A stretch of DNA of 56,244 nucleotides from ZC4RG35 sp036375695 (GTDB lineage Bacteria > Actinomycetota > Acidimicrobiia > Spongiisociales > ZC4RG35). The translations under genes were made by a program, and so were the position numbers. The stretch covers positions 1 through 56,244 of the forward strand of contig DASVBU010000038.1 of NCBI GenBank assembly GCA_036375695.1. The letters run 5' to 3'. The notes below the pieces were generated by a model that saw only the letters and a program-made list of their open reading frames with translations, was not told where the DNA came from and ran no database searches. Shown here one piece after another: positions 1 to 7,971 of the stretch (position 1 is its first letter; each line of letters begins with the position of its first letter).

Positions 1-365
1 TGCAGACCCGCCACATCCCACTCCAACCCCAACCCGACATCCTCAGGAATCCGAGACAAGGCTTCGACCCGACGGAACGACACACCATCAGCCAACGCCC
101 GACGAAGACCGGGACGACCCACCGTCCGACGCATCGTCCGCACCAGAGACCTCGCCTCATCCAGAGACGTGTCGAGAACCAGACTCACCCACTCCCCCAG
201 AGTCCGACACCCATCAGCGGTATGGACCTGCTCCTGGTCGAGCTCTTCCAGGAGGTCCAGTTGGCGAGCTCGAGCTGCGGAGATGACATGTTCCAACTCG
301 ACGAGCTCCTGCTGTCGGGAGTCCACCGATCGCTTCGGCTCGGTAACGATCTTGTTCCCTCCCAT
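1..365 (-). CDS. DUF222/HNH-endonuclease-type protein, N-terminal part (runs off left edge)
   Basis: Reading the minus strand from an ATG at 365 gives 121 residues without a stop, cut by the window edge. The translation has the DUF222 (13E12-repeat) pattern: a charged helix with AARARQLDLLEELD, then DGCRTLGEWV, then LDEARSLVRTMRR, then LRRALADGVSFRRVEALSRI. In actinobacteria such proteins usually end in an HNH nuclease motif, and that part would lie outside the window. They are multicopy, strain-variable genes often linked to mobile DNA; their substrate is unknown. No strong ribosome site precedes the ATG (GGGGT only). It lies downstream of der in the same direction but does not look like part of that operon. 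The family call is fairly sure; nuclease activity is only inferred. Confidence 0.72.
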   Translation of the reverse strand, partial: MGGNKIVTEPKRSVDSRQQELVELEHVISAARARQLDLLEELDQEQVHTADGCRTLGEWVSLVLDTSLDEARSLVRTMRRTVGRPGLRRALADGVSFRRVEALSRIPEDVGLGLEWDVAGL

Positions 366-437
366 ACCCCGAACATACGTTCTGGCAGGGACAGATTCAA
401 GAGGGTCGTGCGGTGAAAATGCCCGGTAGCTACGGGC

Positions 438-617
438 TCAATTGGTGATCTGGTCGATCACCCACATGATCCCCTGCACCAGACGCCACCCCAGGTACAG
501 GATCGTGAGTGCGATCATCAATTTGAAGGTGAACGGCGCCTTGAGATCCTCCTCGGGAGCGTCGTCGCTCTCCGGGAGGTAGCGCTCTTCTTCCTGGTGC
601 TGGGGGTCTTCGGTCAT
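438..617 (-). CDS. Small single-pass membrane protein downstream of der
   Basis: A 59-residue protein. The first 25 residues are acidic and polar (MTEDPQHQEEERYLPESDD), followed by one hydrophobic segment of about 20 residues (LMIALTILYLGWRLVQGIMW) near the C terminus. Its ATG overlaps the der stop codon as ATGA, so it is probably translated by coupling to der. The tail-anchored layout suggests insertion in the cytoplasmic membrane with the acidic part inside. No family is recognised and no function is proposed. The start is chosen because longer versions would run far back inside der. Confidence 0.72.
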   Translation of the reverse strand: MTEDPQHQEEERYLPESDDAPEEDLKAPFTFKLMIALTILYLGWRLVQGIMWVIDQITN

Positions 618-1921
618 CTGCGGTCTCTGGCGACGATGTGGATCGGCGTCCCCACGAACTCGTAGTCGCGGCGGATCCGGTTCTCCAGGAACCGACGGTA
701 GTCGTCGCCGATCTCTCCGCCGGAAACGAACAGGACGAAGGTCGGCGGGTTGGTCCCGGCCTGAACCGCGTACTGGATCTTGGGCCGACGGCCCTTGCGC
801 ACCGGTGGTGGGTGCGCCGCCACCCACTCCCTGACCTTGCGGTTCAACTCCCCCGTCGGGATCCGTCGAGCCCTGTCCTCCAACACGACCGGAAGGACCT
901 CGGCGAGACGCCCCACTCGCGACCCCGTCTTCGCCGACATCCGGAGCAGCGGCGCCCATTCCACGAACCCGAGGCGATCCGGGATCGACCGTTCCGTGAC
1001 CTCCCGCTGCTCCTCGTCGATGGCGTCCCACTTGTTGAGCAACAGCACCAACCCGGCACCGGCCTCCTGGATCTCGTTGATGATCCTCTGGTCCTGGTGG
1101 GTGACACCCTCGGTGGCGTCCAGCACCATGAGCGCCACGTCGGCCGATGCCAGAGCCTCTCTCGCCCGGAGCACGGCGTAGAAGTCGGCGTCCTCGGTGA
1201 TCTGGGGCTTCCTTCGTATGCCGGCCGTGTCCACGATCACATAGGGGCTGCCGTCGATCTCGACTTCGACATCGATGGGGTCCCGGGTGGTCCCCGGGAC
1301 CTCGGAGACGATGACCCGCTCCTCGCCCACCAGCCGGTTGAGCAGGGTGGACTTGCCCACGTTGGGTCGTCCGACGACGGCCAACCGTGGAGGCCCGGGC
1401 GTCTCGTCACGCTTCGGCGCATCGGGAAGCTCGGCGACGACCCGATCCAGCAGGTCGCCCACTCCCCTTCCGTGGTATGCGCTCACCGCCTGTGGCTCGC
1501 CCAGCCCCAGCGACCACATGCGCGAGGCCTCCAGCTCCTGCGCGTCGCTGTCGGCCTTGTTGGCCACCACGATCACGGGGACACCGGATCGCTTCAGGAT
1601 CTGGGCCACTCCTTCGTCGTCATCGGTCAGTTCCGCGGTGACGTCGACCACGAACAGCACCACGTCGGCGCCACTGAGAGCGGCCTCTGCCTGCTCGCGG
1701 ATCGCCTGCTCGATGGGGTCTCCCGGCTTGGCCTCCCACCCCCCGGTGTCGACGAGGAGGAAGTCGCGACCTGCCCAGTCGGCCTCGAACTGCCGGCGAT
1801 CGCGGGTCACTCCGGGCATCTCCTCGACCACCGCCGATCGCGATCCGATGATGCGGTTCACCAGGGTGGACTTGCCCACGTTGGGGCGACCGACGACGGC
1901 CACGACGGGTAGCGAGCTCAT
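614..1921 (-). CDS. der: GTPase Der (EngA), 50S ribosome assembly
   Basis: A 435-residue protein with the two tandem G domains unique to Der. The first GRPNVGKS P-loop is at residues 11-18, with DTGG at 58-61 and NKAD at 121-124. The second GRPNVGKS is at 184-191, with DTAG and NKWD further on. The C-terminal ~100 residues match the KH-like domain (KVREWVAAHPPP). Length is normal for the family. Der is an essential GTPase of large-subunit maturation in the cytoplasm. It sits 7 nt after ispH in a run of minus-strand housekeeping genes, as in mycobacteria, where engA closes the cmk block. Confidence 0.97.
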   Translation of the reverse strand: MSSLPVVAVVGRPNVGKSTLVNRIIGSRSAVVEEMPGVTRDRRQFEADWAGRDFLLVDTGGWEAKPGDPIEQAIREQAEAALSGADVVLFVVDVTAELTDDDEGVAQILKRSGVPVIVVANKADSDAQELEASRMWSLGLGEPQAVSAYHGRGVGDLLDRVVAELPDAPKRDETPGPPRLAVVGRPNVGKSTLLNRLVGEERVIVSEVPGTTRDPIDVEVEIDGSPYVIVDTAGIRRKPQITEDADFYAVLRAREALASADVALMVLDATEGVTHQDQRIINEIQEAGAGLVLLLNKWDAIDEEQREVTERSIPDRLGFVEWAPLLRMSAKTGSRVGRLAEVLPVVLEDRARRIPTGELNRKVREWVAAHPPPVRKGRRPKIQYAVQAGTNPPTFVLFVSGGEIGDDYRRFLENRIRRDYEFVGTPIHIVARDRR

Positions 1922-1928
1922 GGCCGGG

Positions 1929-2978
1929 TCAAGCCGATATCAGGCTCAGCGCTTCGGTCGCCGTCCACTCGCGGTCACGCTCGAGCAGCGAAGGCTCGGC
2001 CGACGGCTTGGCCGTCACTCCCGCCTCCACCAGGCTCTGGAGGGTGGTGACGAACGACCTCAGCTGCCGTGGCAGGGGGAAATACTCGGCCTCTTCGGTG
2101 GTGGAGCGAAGTTCGAACCCCATGCTCGGCGCGAGACGATCGATGACGTCCTGGACCAGGTGGTCGGGCGCCGACGCGCCCGCCGTGAGACCCACCACCC
2201 GGACGCCCTCCAGCCATGCCGGGTCGATGTCGGCGGCCGAGTCGATCCGCTCCGCCCGTGCGCCACGTTCGCGGGCCACCCTTACCAGGGCCTGGGTGTT
2301 GGACGAATTGTGCGAGCCGACCACCAGCACCAGGTCACACTCGTCCGCCAACCGTTCTACGGCGCCCTGGCGGTTGGTCGTGGCATAACAGAGGTCGGAC
2401 TTGCGTGCGGTCTTCAGTTCGGGGAACAGTTGCTGCGCCGTCTCATGGACGTGGCGCCACTCGTACATGCCCAGTGTGGTCTGGGCTACGAGGGCCACCT
2501 TCGACGGATCCCGAGGGGCGAAGCCGTCGAGACCGGTCTCGGGCTCGACCAGCGTGATCGCCTCCGGGGCCTCAGCGATGGTGCCGACGGCCTCGTCGTG
2601 ACCCTGATGGCCGATGTAGATGATGTCGAACCCCTTCGACGACAGCTGCTTGACCTCGTGATGGACCTTGGTCACCAATGGGCAGACGGCGTCGATGACC
2701 ACGGCGGCCCTCTCGGTCGCCGCCTCCACGACCTCGGGTGCGGAGCCGTGGGCGGAGAGCATCACGGGTGCGCCGTCCGGGACCTCGGAGATGTCGTTGA
2801 CGAAGACCACGCCGACGCGCTCGAACGCCCGCACCACCCACTCGTTGTGGACGATCTCGTGGTAGCAGTAGACCGGCGGCTCGAAGATCCGCGTCATCCA
2901 GGTCAGGGCCTTGATCGCCATCTCCACCCCGGCACAGAAGCCTCGAGGCTCGGCGACCAGCACCCTTTCAACTGTCAT
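1929..2978 (-). CDS. ispH: 4-hydroxy-3-methylbut-2-enyl diphosphate reductase
   Basis: A 349-residue LytB/IspH protein, the last enzyme of the non-mevalonate isoprenoid pathway, which reduces HMBPP to IPP and DMAPP with a [4Fe-4S] cluster. The three cluster cysteines are visible: C15 in PRGFCAGV, C99 in DAVCPLV and C197 in LCYATTNRQ. Conserved His motifs (YHEIVHN near 39-45, SAHG near 75-78) bind the diphosphate. A C-terminal extension of about 30 residues follows the core. It starts 28 nt after the cmk stop codon and is probably in the same transcript. Confidence 0.97.
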   Translation of the reverse strand: MTVERVLVAEPRGFCAGVEMAIKALTWMTRIFEPPVYCYHEIVHNEWVVRAFERVGVVFVNDISEVPDGAPVMLSAHGSAPEVVEAATERAAVVIDAVCPLVTKVHHEVKQLSSKGFDIIYIGHQGHDEAVGTIAEAPEAITLVEPETGLDGFAPRDPSKVALVAQTTLGMYEWRHVHETAQQLFPELKTARKSDLCYATTNRQGAVERLADECDLVLVVGSHNSSNTQALVRVARERGARAERIDSAADIDPAWLEGVRVVGLTAGASAPDHLVQDVIDRLAPSMGFELRSTTEEAEYFPLPRQLRSFVTTLQSLVEAGVTAKPSAEPSLLERDREWTATEALSLISA

Positions 2979-3006
2979 GTCCCCATGGTAGGGAGCGGCC
3001 GGTGGT

Positions 3007-3648
3007 TCACGACTTCGCGGCCACCAGGCGCGAGACGGCCTCCACGACCTCTTCGAAGCCCAGATCGGACGTGTCGATTACCACCGCACCATCGGGAATG
3101 GTCAGCGGTGAGACGGCCCTGGTCGAGTCGTACCGGTCCCGGCGCTCCATGTCGGCGGCAACCGTGTCCGGGTCCTGGCCGCGCTCCAGGGCACGACGGC
3201 GAGCCCGGACCTCCGGGCGAGCATCGAGATAGATCTTGACATCGGCGTCTGGGAACACCACCGACCCGATGTCACGCCCTTCGACGACCGCCGAGCCTCC
3301 CTCGCGGGCGACCCAGGAGCGTTGCCTCTCCACCATCATCCGGCGCACCTCGGGGTGGGCCGACACGGCCGACACCGCACCGGTGACATCCGCGTCCCGG
3401 ATCCTCTCCGAGACGTCCCGCCCGTTCAGGTAGGTGAGCCCGGAGCTCTGGTCGATCTCGACACCGCTCACCACTTCGATCACGGAGTCGGCATCATTGG
3501 GGTCCACACCCGCCTCCAGGACGGCCAGCGTCGCCGTCCGATAGAAGGCGCCGGTGTCGAGGTGGGGCAGGCCGAAACGGTCGGCCAGCGCACGGGTGAC
3601 CGTGCTCTTCCCGGTCCCGGAGGGGCCATCGATGGTGACTATGGGCAC
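3007..3648 (-). CDS. cmk: Cytidylate kinase
   Basis: A 213-residue protein from a GTG start at 3648, the only candidate placing the P-loop at the usual N-terminal position (MPIVTIDGPSGTGKST). It phosphorylates CMP/dCMP. Family marks include LDTGAFYRTATLAVLEAG, the VTGAVSAVSAHPEVR segment, VVEGRDIGSVVFPDADVKIYL and the lid-like RRDRYDSTRAVSPL. Longer versions of the frame enter the cmk-aroA intergenic region and aroA and are not credible. No clear Shine-Dalgarno site precedes the GTG. A 145-bp gap with a 10-bp inverted repeat separates it from aroA upstream. Confidence 0.94.
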   Translation of the reverse strand: MPIVTIDGPSGTGKSTVTRALADRFGLPHLDTGAFYRTATLAVLEAGVDPNDADSVIEVVSGVEIDQSSGLTYLNGRDVSERIRDADVTGAVSAVSAHPEVRRMMVERQRSWVAREGGSAVVEGRDIGSVVFPDADVKIYLDARPEVRARRRALERGQDPDTVAADMERRDRYDSTRAVSPLTIPDGAVVIDTSDLGFEEVVEAVSRLVAAKS

Positions 3649-3689
3649 GGGCGGCGAGGATAGAAGAGGAGGGAGGCCCGGCCCCGGAG

Positions 3690-3781
3690 GGGTGTGTCCA
3701 AATTGGGGGGTTCTTCGGACAATGGGGGCGAGATCGGGACCGGGCTCCTCTCTTCGCCCTCCAAGGTAGCCGGACACACCC
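3690..3781. repeat. 92-bp segment bounded by perfect 10-bp inverted repeats
   Basis: GGGTGTGTCC at 3690-3699 is exactly inverted as GGACACACCC at 3772-3781. The segment fills most of the 145-bp gap between cmk and aroA in an otherwise tightly packed operon. The interior is GC-rich with a G-run (about 3704-3710) and shows no frame. It could be a small non-autonomous (MITE-like) element, a large-loop RNA hairpin or a regulatory site. No target-site duplication was identified, so the mobile interpretation is weak. Confidence 0.4.
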
Positions 3782-3793
3782 GCAGATGCACGC

Positions 3794-5047
3794 TCATGTG
3801 CGCACCAGATTTTCCATGTCCTCCCAGAAGCCAGGCCAGGTCTTGGAGACGACCTGGGGATGGTCCACCTCGACACCTCCGATCCGCAGACCCGCCAGCG
3901 CCAGTGACATGGCCACCCGGTGGTCTCCGAACGCCTCGACACGGGCGGGAGTCGGTGTCACCGCAGGCGTGATGACCAGGCTGTCCGTGGTGGTCTCCAC
4001 CTCGGCGCCGAGTCGGCGCAGACCTTTTGCCATCGCCGACAACCGGTCCGACTCCTTGTGCCTCAGGGTGCCGAGACCGCTCAGCCGGCAGGGTCCCGAG
4101 GAAAAGACACAGGCGATCGCCAGACCCAGCGCCCCGTCGGGCGACCTCTCCAGATCGGCGTCGATCGGCTGCAACTTGTCCGGCCCCATCACCCGAACAC
4201 CGGTCTCGTTCTCCACGACACGGCAGCCCATCGCCTCCAGGTGACCCAGGATCGCCATGTCCGGCTGCGGGTCGTCACGGGCGAGGCCGACAAGGGTCAC
4301 GTCGCCACCGGTGATGGCGGCGGCGACCGCCGGGTAGACGGCGGAGGAGGCATCGGGCGGCACCGTGTAGGACGCCGGCCGATAACCGCTGTCGGGCACC
4401 TCGTACCCCCCGGAGGTCTCGATGGGCCGGGCCCCGAAGACCGCCATCAGGAAGACGGTGAGGTCCACGTAGCCCAGCGCGCCGGCACGGTCGGGCACCC
4501 GGATCGCGACCGGGTAGCGCGCCGTGGGCGCGGCGATGAGGACGGCGCTGAGGAACTGCGTGCTGGTCTCGGTGGGAACCGTGATCTCCCCGCCCCACCA
4601 ACCGTCACGCCCATTGACGGTCACGGGGAGGGTGCCTCCGGGGGACGCCGTGGCCTCGATCCTCTGGGCATGGAGCACGTCGACGAGCGGGCTCATGGGC
4701 CGCTCGAGCAGCCGGCCCCGGCCCGTCACCGTCACTTCACCTTCGACCGTCGCCGCCAGCGCTATTGCGATCCTCGCAGTGAGACCCGACTCCCCACAGT
4801 CGAGGGGTCCTTCGGGTGGCCGGAGACGACCTCCATCGACGACCCATGGGTCCTCCCCGATGTCCACCGGGACCCCGAGAGCCTCCAGCACCCCGATCAT
4901 CGCCATGACGTCCTCCGACAGGGCGCCACCGTGGATCGTCGAGCGTCCCGGTGCGAGGCCGGCCACTGCCAGCGCCCGGATCACGGCGGACTTGGATCCG
5001 GGGACCCGGATCTTCCCCTCGACACGGCCCTTGGGGAGGCTCCTCAC
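3794..5047 (-). CDS. aroA: 3-phosphoshikimate 1-carboxyvinyltransferase (EPSP synthase)
   Basis: A 417-residue EPSP synthase, joining shikimate-3-phosphate and phosphoenolpyruvate in aromatic amino acid synthesis. Visible family features are the N-terminal PGSKSAVIRAL (substrate-binding K/S), LDCGESGLTARI (normally a GNSGTT-type loop), TSTQFLSAVLIAAP, and the C-terminal RHKESDRLSAMAKGL and DHRVAMSLALAGL. The second motif is divergent from textbook sequences (CGESGLTAR rather than GNSGTTMR), so it belongs to a divergent branch of the family. It overlaps the rluB stop by 4 nt (ATGA), showing coupling. Confidence 0.93.
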   Translation of the reverse strand: MRSLPKGRVEGKIRVPGSKSAVIRALAVAGLAPGRSTIHGGALSEDVMAMIGVLEALGVPVDIGEDPWVVDGGRLRPPEGPLDCGESGLTARIAIALAATVEGEVTVTGRGRLLERPMSPLVDVLHAQRIEATASPGGTLPVTVNGRDGWWGGEITVPTETSTQFLSAVLIAAPTARYPVAIRVPDRAGALGYVDLTVFLMAVFGARPIETSGGYEVPDSGYRPASYTVPPDASSAVYPAVAAAITGGDVTLVGLARDDPQPDMAILGHLEAMGCRVVENETGVRVMGPDKLQPIDADLERSPDGALGLAIACVFSSGPCRLSGLGTLRHKESDRLSAMAKGLRRLGAEVETTTDSLVITPAVTPTPARVEAFGDHRVAMSLALAGLRIGGVEVDHPQVVSKTWPGFWEDMENLVRT

Positions 5048-5769
5048 GGCTCTCCCACCTGCTCGAGCAGCCGCCGTCTCTCCTCCTGGGTGAGGAGACG
5101 AGATGCGCCCGGTGCCAACCGGGGGTCGCTGATCGGCCCGATCGCGGTGCGGACGAGACGTGTCACCTCGTGCCCGAGCGCCGAGAACATCCGGCGCACC
5201 TCACGCTTTCGCCCCTCCCCCATCACGACCTCCACCAGCGACCCCTCGGCGGTGGTATCGACGAGCTTGGCAGCGATCGCTTGCGCGTGACCATCCTCCA
5301 ACTCCAGCCCGGATGTGAGGCGACGCACCTCGGCAGGAGTCATCCTCCCCTGCGCAATCACCATGTAGGTCTTGGTCACACCGTACCGGGGATGGGTCAC
5401 CTTGTTGGCCAACTCCCCGTCGTTGGTGAGCAGGATCAGGCCCTCGGAGTCGATGTCGAGACGGCCCACCGGGTACAGCCGCCGGCTCGACGGCACGATG
5501 TCGACCACCGTCGGTCTCCCCTGGGGGTCATTGGCGGTGGAGACCACACCCACGGGTTTGTAGAGGAGGTGGGTCTCGATCGTCGGGTCGATGACGACGC
5601 TGATCCCGTCGAGGGTCAGGGTCTCGCTCGCCGGGTCGACCCGATCGCCGAGCCGCGCGGTGCGGCCGTCGATCGCCACCCGTCCGGCCACGATGGCCTC
5701 CTCGGCGGCGCGCCGTGACATCACACCGGCCTGGGACAGCGCCTTCTGGACGCGGATGCGCTCCGCCAC
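5044..5769 (-). CDS. rluB: 23S rRNA pseudouridine synthase, RluB/RsuA family
   Basis: A 241-residue protein with an N-terminal S4 RNA-binding domain (residues ~4-50, RVQKALSQAGVMSRRAAEEAI) and an RsuA-type pseudouridine synthase domain. The catalytic Asp is D105 in GRLDIDSEGLILLTNDG; KTYMV and GRKREVRRMF are also typical. The order scpA-scpB-rluB-cmk is a common actinobacterial arrangement, which supports the RluB rather than the RsuA assignment. It lies 3 nt after scpB and overlaps aroA by 4 nt. Confidence 0.93.
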   Translation of the reverse strand: MAERIRVQKALSQAGVMSRRAAEEAIVAGRVAIDGRTARLGDRVDPASETLTLDGISVVIDPTIETHLLYKPVGVVSTANDPQGRPTVVDIVPSSRRLYPVGRLDIDSEGLILLTNDGELANKVTHPRYGVTKTYMVIAQGRMTPAEVRRLTSGLELEDGHAQAIAAKLVDTTAEGSLVEVVMGEGRKREVRRMFSALGHEVTRLVRTAIGPISDPRLAPGASRLLTQEERRRLLEQVGEP

Positions 5770-5772
5770 GGC

Positions 5773-6333
5773 TCAGGTTGTCCCGGGGCGCAGACTCTCT
5801 TCCAGGGTGTCCACGAAGTCCGCGGGCGGGACGTGGTCGGCCAGCGGTGGCAGCTCCTGCAGCGACCGCAAGCCGAGCCGCTCCAGGAACAAATCGGTCG
5901 TCCCGTACACGGCCGGGTTGCCGGGCAGGGAGAGACGGTCCTTCTCCTCCACCAGCCCGAGTCGTTCCAGGGTCCGCACCGCGGAGTCGGAGTCCACGCC
6001 CCTGATCTCGGAGATCTGGCTCCTCGACACCGGCTGCCGGTACGCGATCACCGCCAGCGTCTCGAGGGCGGCAGAAGAGAGCTTTCGGGCGGTCGCCGTG
6101 GCGGAGAAGCGCTCCAGGTACTGGTAGGCGTCCGGGTGGCTGTAGAGACGCCAACCACCACCGACTTCCCTGAGCAGGATCCCGGCTTCCCGGTCCTGTA
6201 GCTCGGTCCTCATCTCCTCGAGCAGCTCCTTGATCCTCGACACGGGCAGTTCCAGGACCTCGGCGAGCTCACCCGCCGGTATCGGCGCCTCGGCGACGAA
6301 GAGGATCGCCTCCAGGGCTGCCTTCTGGTTCAT
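5773..6333 (-). CDS. scpB: Segregation and condensation protein B
   Basis: A 186-residue ScpB from an ATG at 6333 that overlaps the scpA stop as ATGA. ScpB is the winged-helix kite subunit of the SMC-ScpAB condensin and forms a dimer on ScpA. Visible features are the N-terminal LEAILFVAEAPIPAGELAEVL, the second winged helix ETLAVIAYRQPVSRSQISEIRGVDSD (shown here only by its first residues ETLAVIAYRQPVSRSQ) and GRPxx-like VYGTTDLFLERLGL. Longer upstream extensions would run into scpA. It acts in chromosome compaction and segregation. Confidence 0.94.
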   Translation of the reverse strand: MNQKAALEAILFVAEAPIPAGELAEVLELPVSRIKELLEEMRTELQDREAGILLREVGGGWRLYSHPDAYQYLERFSATATARKLSSAALETLAVIAYRQPVSRSQISEIRGVDSDSAVRTLERLGLVEEKDRLSLPGNPAVYGTTDLFLERLGLRSLQELPPLADHVPPADFVDTLEESLRPGTT

Positions 6334-7091
6334 GACGCCCACTCCGACACCAGGTCGATCTCGTCGACGTTGCCGCGGCGGACCTCGATCTCGGAGAGCC
6401 AGTCTTCCTGGGCGAGCTCCACCAGGCCCCAACGCGCCATCTCGAGCAGGGCGAGGAAGTAGGCGGCCACCTCGACACGCCGCGAGCAGTGCTCGGTCAA
6501 CTCGTCGAACGTGGTGTAGGCGACCGATTCGAGACGCACCCGCAGGTCATCGATCGCCTCCTCGACGCTGGGCAGGTCCAGGTCGAGGTGGTCCAGATCG
6601 GGCTCCGCGTCGGCGCGGGCGAACACCCTGGCGGCGATCTCCGCCAGCCTGGGGGCGTCGACGGGGATCTCCACGGTCTGTGGCCTGGGCTCGATCTTCT
6701 GGTCGAGACCGGTGCTACGGGGCACATACCGGTTCATCTCCTGGATCCGGCGCTGCAGCACCGCGGCGACGTCCTTGAAGGTGACCGACGCCAGCAACCG
6801 GGCGAGGAGACGGTCACGCTCCTCGATCAACGCCAGTTCGTCGTCGAGGTCGAACTCGCCGGCTCTCGGCAGGAGAGACCGGCTCTTGAGCTGGATCAGG
6901 GTGGCGGCGATGAGGAGGAACTCCGAGGTGACCTCCATGTCGAGCCGCTCCATCTCCTCGATGAAGGCGAGGTACTCGGAGACCACCTCGGTGAGCCCCA
7001 CCGCGGTGATCTCCACCTGATGCCGTGTGATCAGCTGCAGCAACAGGTCGAGTGGGCCCTCGAACACGGTGGTCTTGACCTGGAACGGCAT
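6330..7091 (-). CDS. scpA: Segregation and condensation protein A
   Basis: A 253-residue kleisin of the SMC-ScpAB condensin. The start at 7091 gives the canonical N terminus MPFQVKTTVFEGPLDLLLQL, which binds the SMC neck. The middle has LLIAATLIQLKSRSLLP, and the C-terminal winged helix has the acidic SVEEAIDDLRVRL and LFLALLEMARWG-like YFLALLEMARWGLVELAQ. It overlaps scpB by 4 nt. The 23-nt gap to the upstream HD-domain gene suggests it is still in the same operon. Confidence 0.95.
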   Translation of the reverse strand: MPFQVKTTVFEGPLDLLLQLITRHQVEITAVGLTEVVSEYLAFIEEMERLDMEVTSEFLLIAATLIQLKSRSLLPRAGEFDLDDELALIEERDRLLARLLASVTFKDVAAVLQRRIQEMNRYVPRSTGLDQKIEPRPQTVEIPVDAPRLAEIAARVFARADAEPDLDHLDLDLPSVEEAIDDLRVRLESVAYTTFDELTEHCSRRVEVAAYFLALLEMARWGLVELAQEDWLSEIEVRRGNVDEIDLVSEWAS

Positions 7092-7114
7092 TCCTGTGGC
7101 GAGGATATCCGGGG

Positions 7115-7618
7115 TCAGCCCTTGCGCCCCGTCAATAGCCCGAGGTCGGCCCGGTTGAGGACTTCCCAGTCGTCGGGGCTCATGTCCGCCGGTCGGCGGT
7201 GCTGGTGATGGCGGGCGAAACCGACCACGATTCCGGACGCACCCGCCCTCTCCAGATCGACCGCACCCAGTGGCCCGTGGTCGCGGTATGCGGCCCATCT
7301 CCCCCGCATCGGGAGGTGGAGCACCATGAGGATGGTGGCCAGGCTGCGTCGGAAAGGCCCGAGCCAGGAGTGGCGTTTCCCCACGTCATGGAGGGCCATC
7401 GCCGCCACCAATTCGGTGCGGTGGCCGGCGTCGGCGACTGCCTTCGCGGTCCGGTAGCCATGCCGCTGGTCGGCGACCTGCTGTGACAGGAACAGCTCCA
7501 GCAGCTCCTCCCCCACCCAGGACCTGACGGTGTCGATCTCATCAGGGGCCAGCGGACGCGCCAGCAACACTTCGAAGAAGCGTCTGACGAGATGGAACGG
7601 CCGTCTGATCGTCTTCAG
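7115..7618 (-). CDS. HD-domain phosphohydrolase-like protein (start uncertain)
   Basis: About 150-167 residues. It has an HD-type metal-binding pattern: RHGYRTAKAV (first His), AMALHDVGKRHSWLG (the HD pair) and a late ARHHQHRRP, as in small actinobacterial HD proteins of unknown substrate. The start is unclear. Coding similarity begins near LKTIRRPFHLVRRFF, whose only candidate initiator is a CTG at 7618 overlapping the DksA-like stop as CTGA, mirroring the 4-nt overlaps of its neighbours. A GTG at 7570 gives a shorter 151-residue protein, and upstream starts overlap the neighbouring gene by ~90 nt. Substrate unknown. Confidence 0.75.
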   Translation of the reverse strand: MKTIRRPFHLVRRFFEVLLARPLAPDEIDTVRSWVGEELLELFLSQQVADQRHGYRTAKAVADAGHRTELVAAMALHDVGKRHSWLGPFRRSLATILMVLHLPMRGRWAAYRDHGPLGAVDLERAGASGIVVGFARHHQHRRPADMSPDDWEVLNRADLGLLTGRKG

Positions 7619-7971
7619 ACGGTGATGCCCTTGCTCTTGCAGTCGACGCACAGGATCGACGCCGGGATGGCGGCAAGGCGATCCGGGGAGATCTCCTTGC
7701 CGCAATTGGCGCAGATCCCGTAGAGCCCCTCCTCGATCCTCTCCAGGGCCTTGTCGATGTCCTCGACCTGGCTCCTCAGGGACTCGACCAGCCCCAGGAC
7801 CTCGGTGCGCTCCGCGGTCACCGCGGCGGCATCGGCGAAGCTGCCTCCGAAGTCGATGTCGGCGCTGAGGTCGCCGTCCTCGGCAGCGCCGAGCTCGGCG
7901 AGTTGGCGCACGAGCCTTGCCCGCTCGGTGCGGAGCATCTCCTCTGCATTGGCTGTGTGCGACGACATCAA
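7615..7971 (-). CDS. DksA/TraR family C4 zinc-finger protein
   Basis: A 118-residue protein with an N-terminal coiled-coil region (residues ~10-80, rich in Glu, Arg and Leu) and a C-terminal zinc finger CANCGKEI...CVDCKSKG (C-x2-C, about 17 residues, C-x2-C). This is the TraR/DksA layout; such proteins enter the RNA polymerase secondary channel or act as RNAP-binding regulators in actinobacteria. The two acidic tip residues typical of DksA are not obvious, so effects on ppGpp-type control are uncertain. It overlaps xerD upstream by 4 nt (ATGA). Confidence 0.88.
   Translation of the reverse strand: MMSSHTANAEEMLRTERARLVRQLAELGAAEDGDLSADIDFGGSFADAAAVTAERTEVLGLVESLRSQVEDIDKALERIEEGLYGICANCGKEISPDRLAAIPASILCVDCKSKGITV

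Noticed and set aside
421..435. Terminator after the der operon at the imperfect palindrome CCCGGTAGCTACGGG.
   Set aside because: The stem has no loop and is imperfect, and the following T-run is short, so it is not called.
1275..3239. A long open frame on the plus strand (654 codons) opposite der, ispH and cmk.
   Set aside because: It is the GC-rich antisense of three clearly recognised genes, and its product is low-complexity Arg/Ser/Pro with no domain.
3649..3942. Possible N-terminal extension of cmk to 3942.
   Set aside because: It would run through the inverted-repeat segment into aroA and puts the P-loop about 100 residues from the N terminus; GTG 3648 gives the family start.
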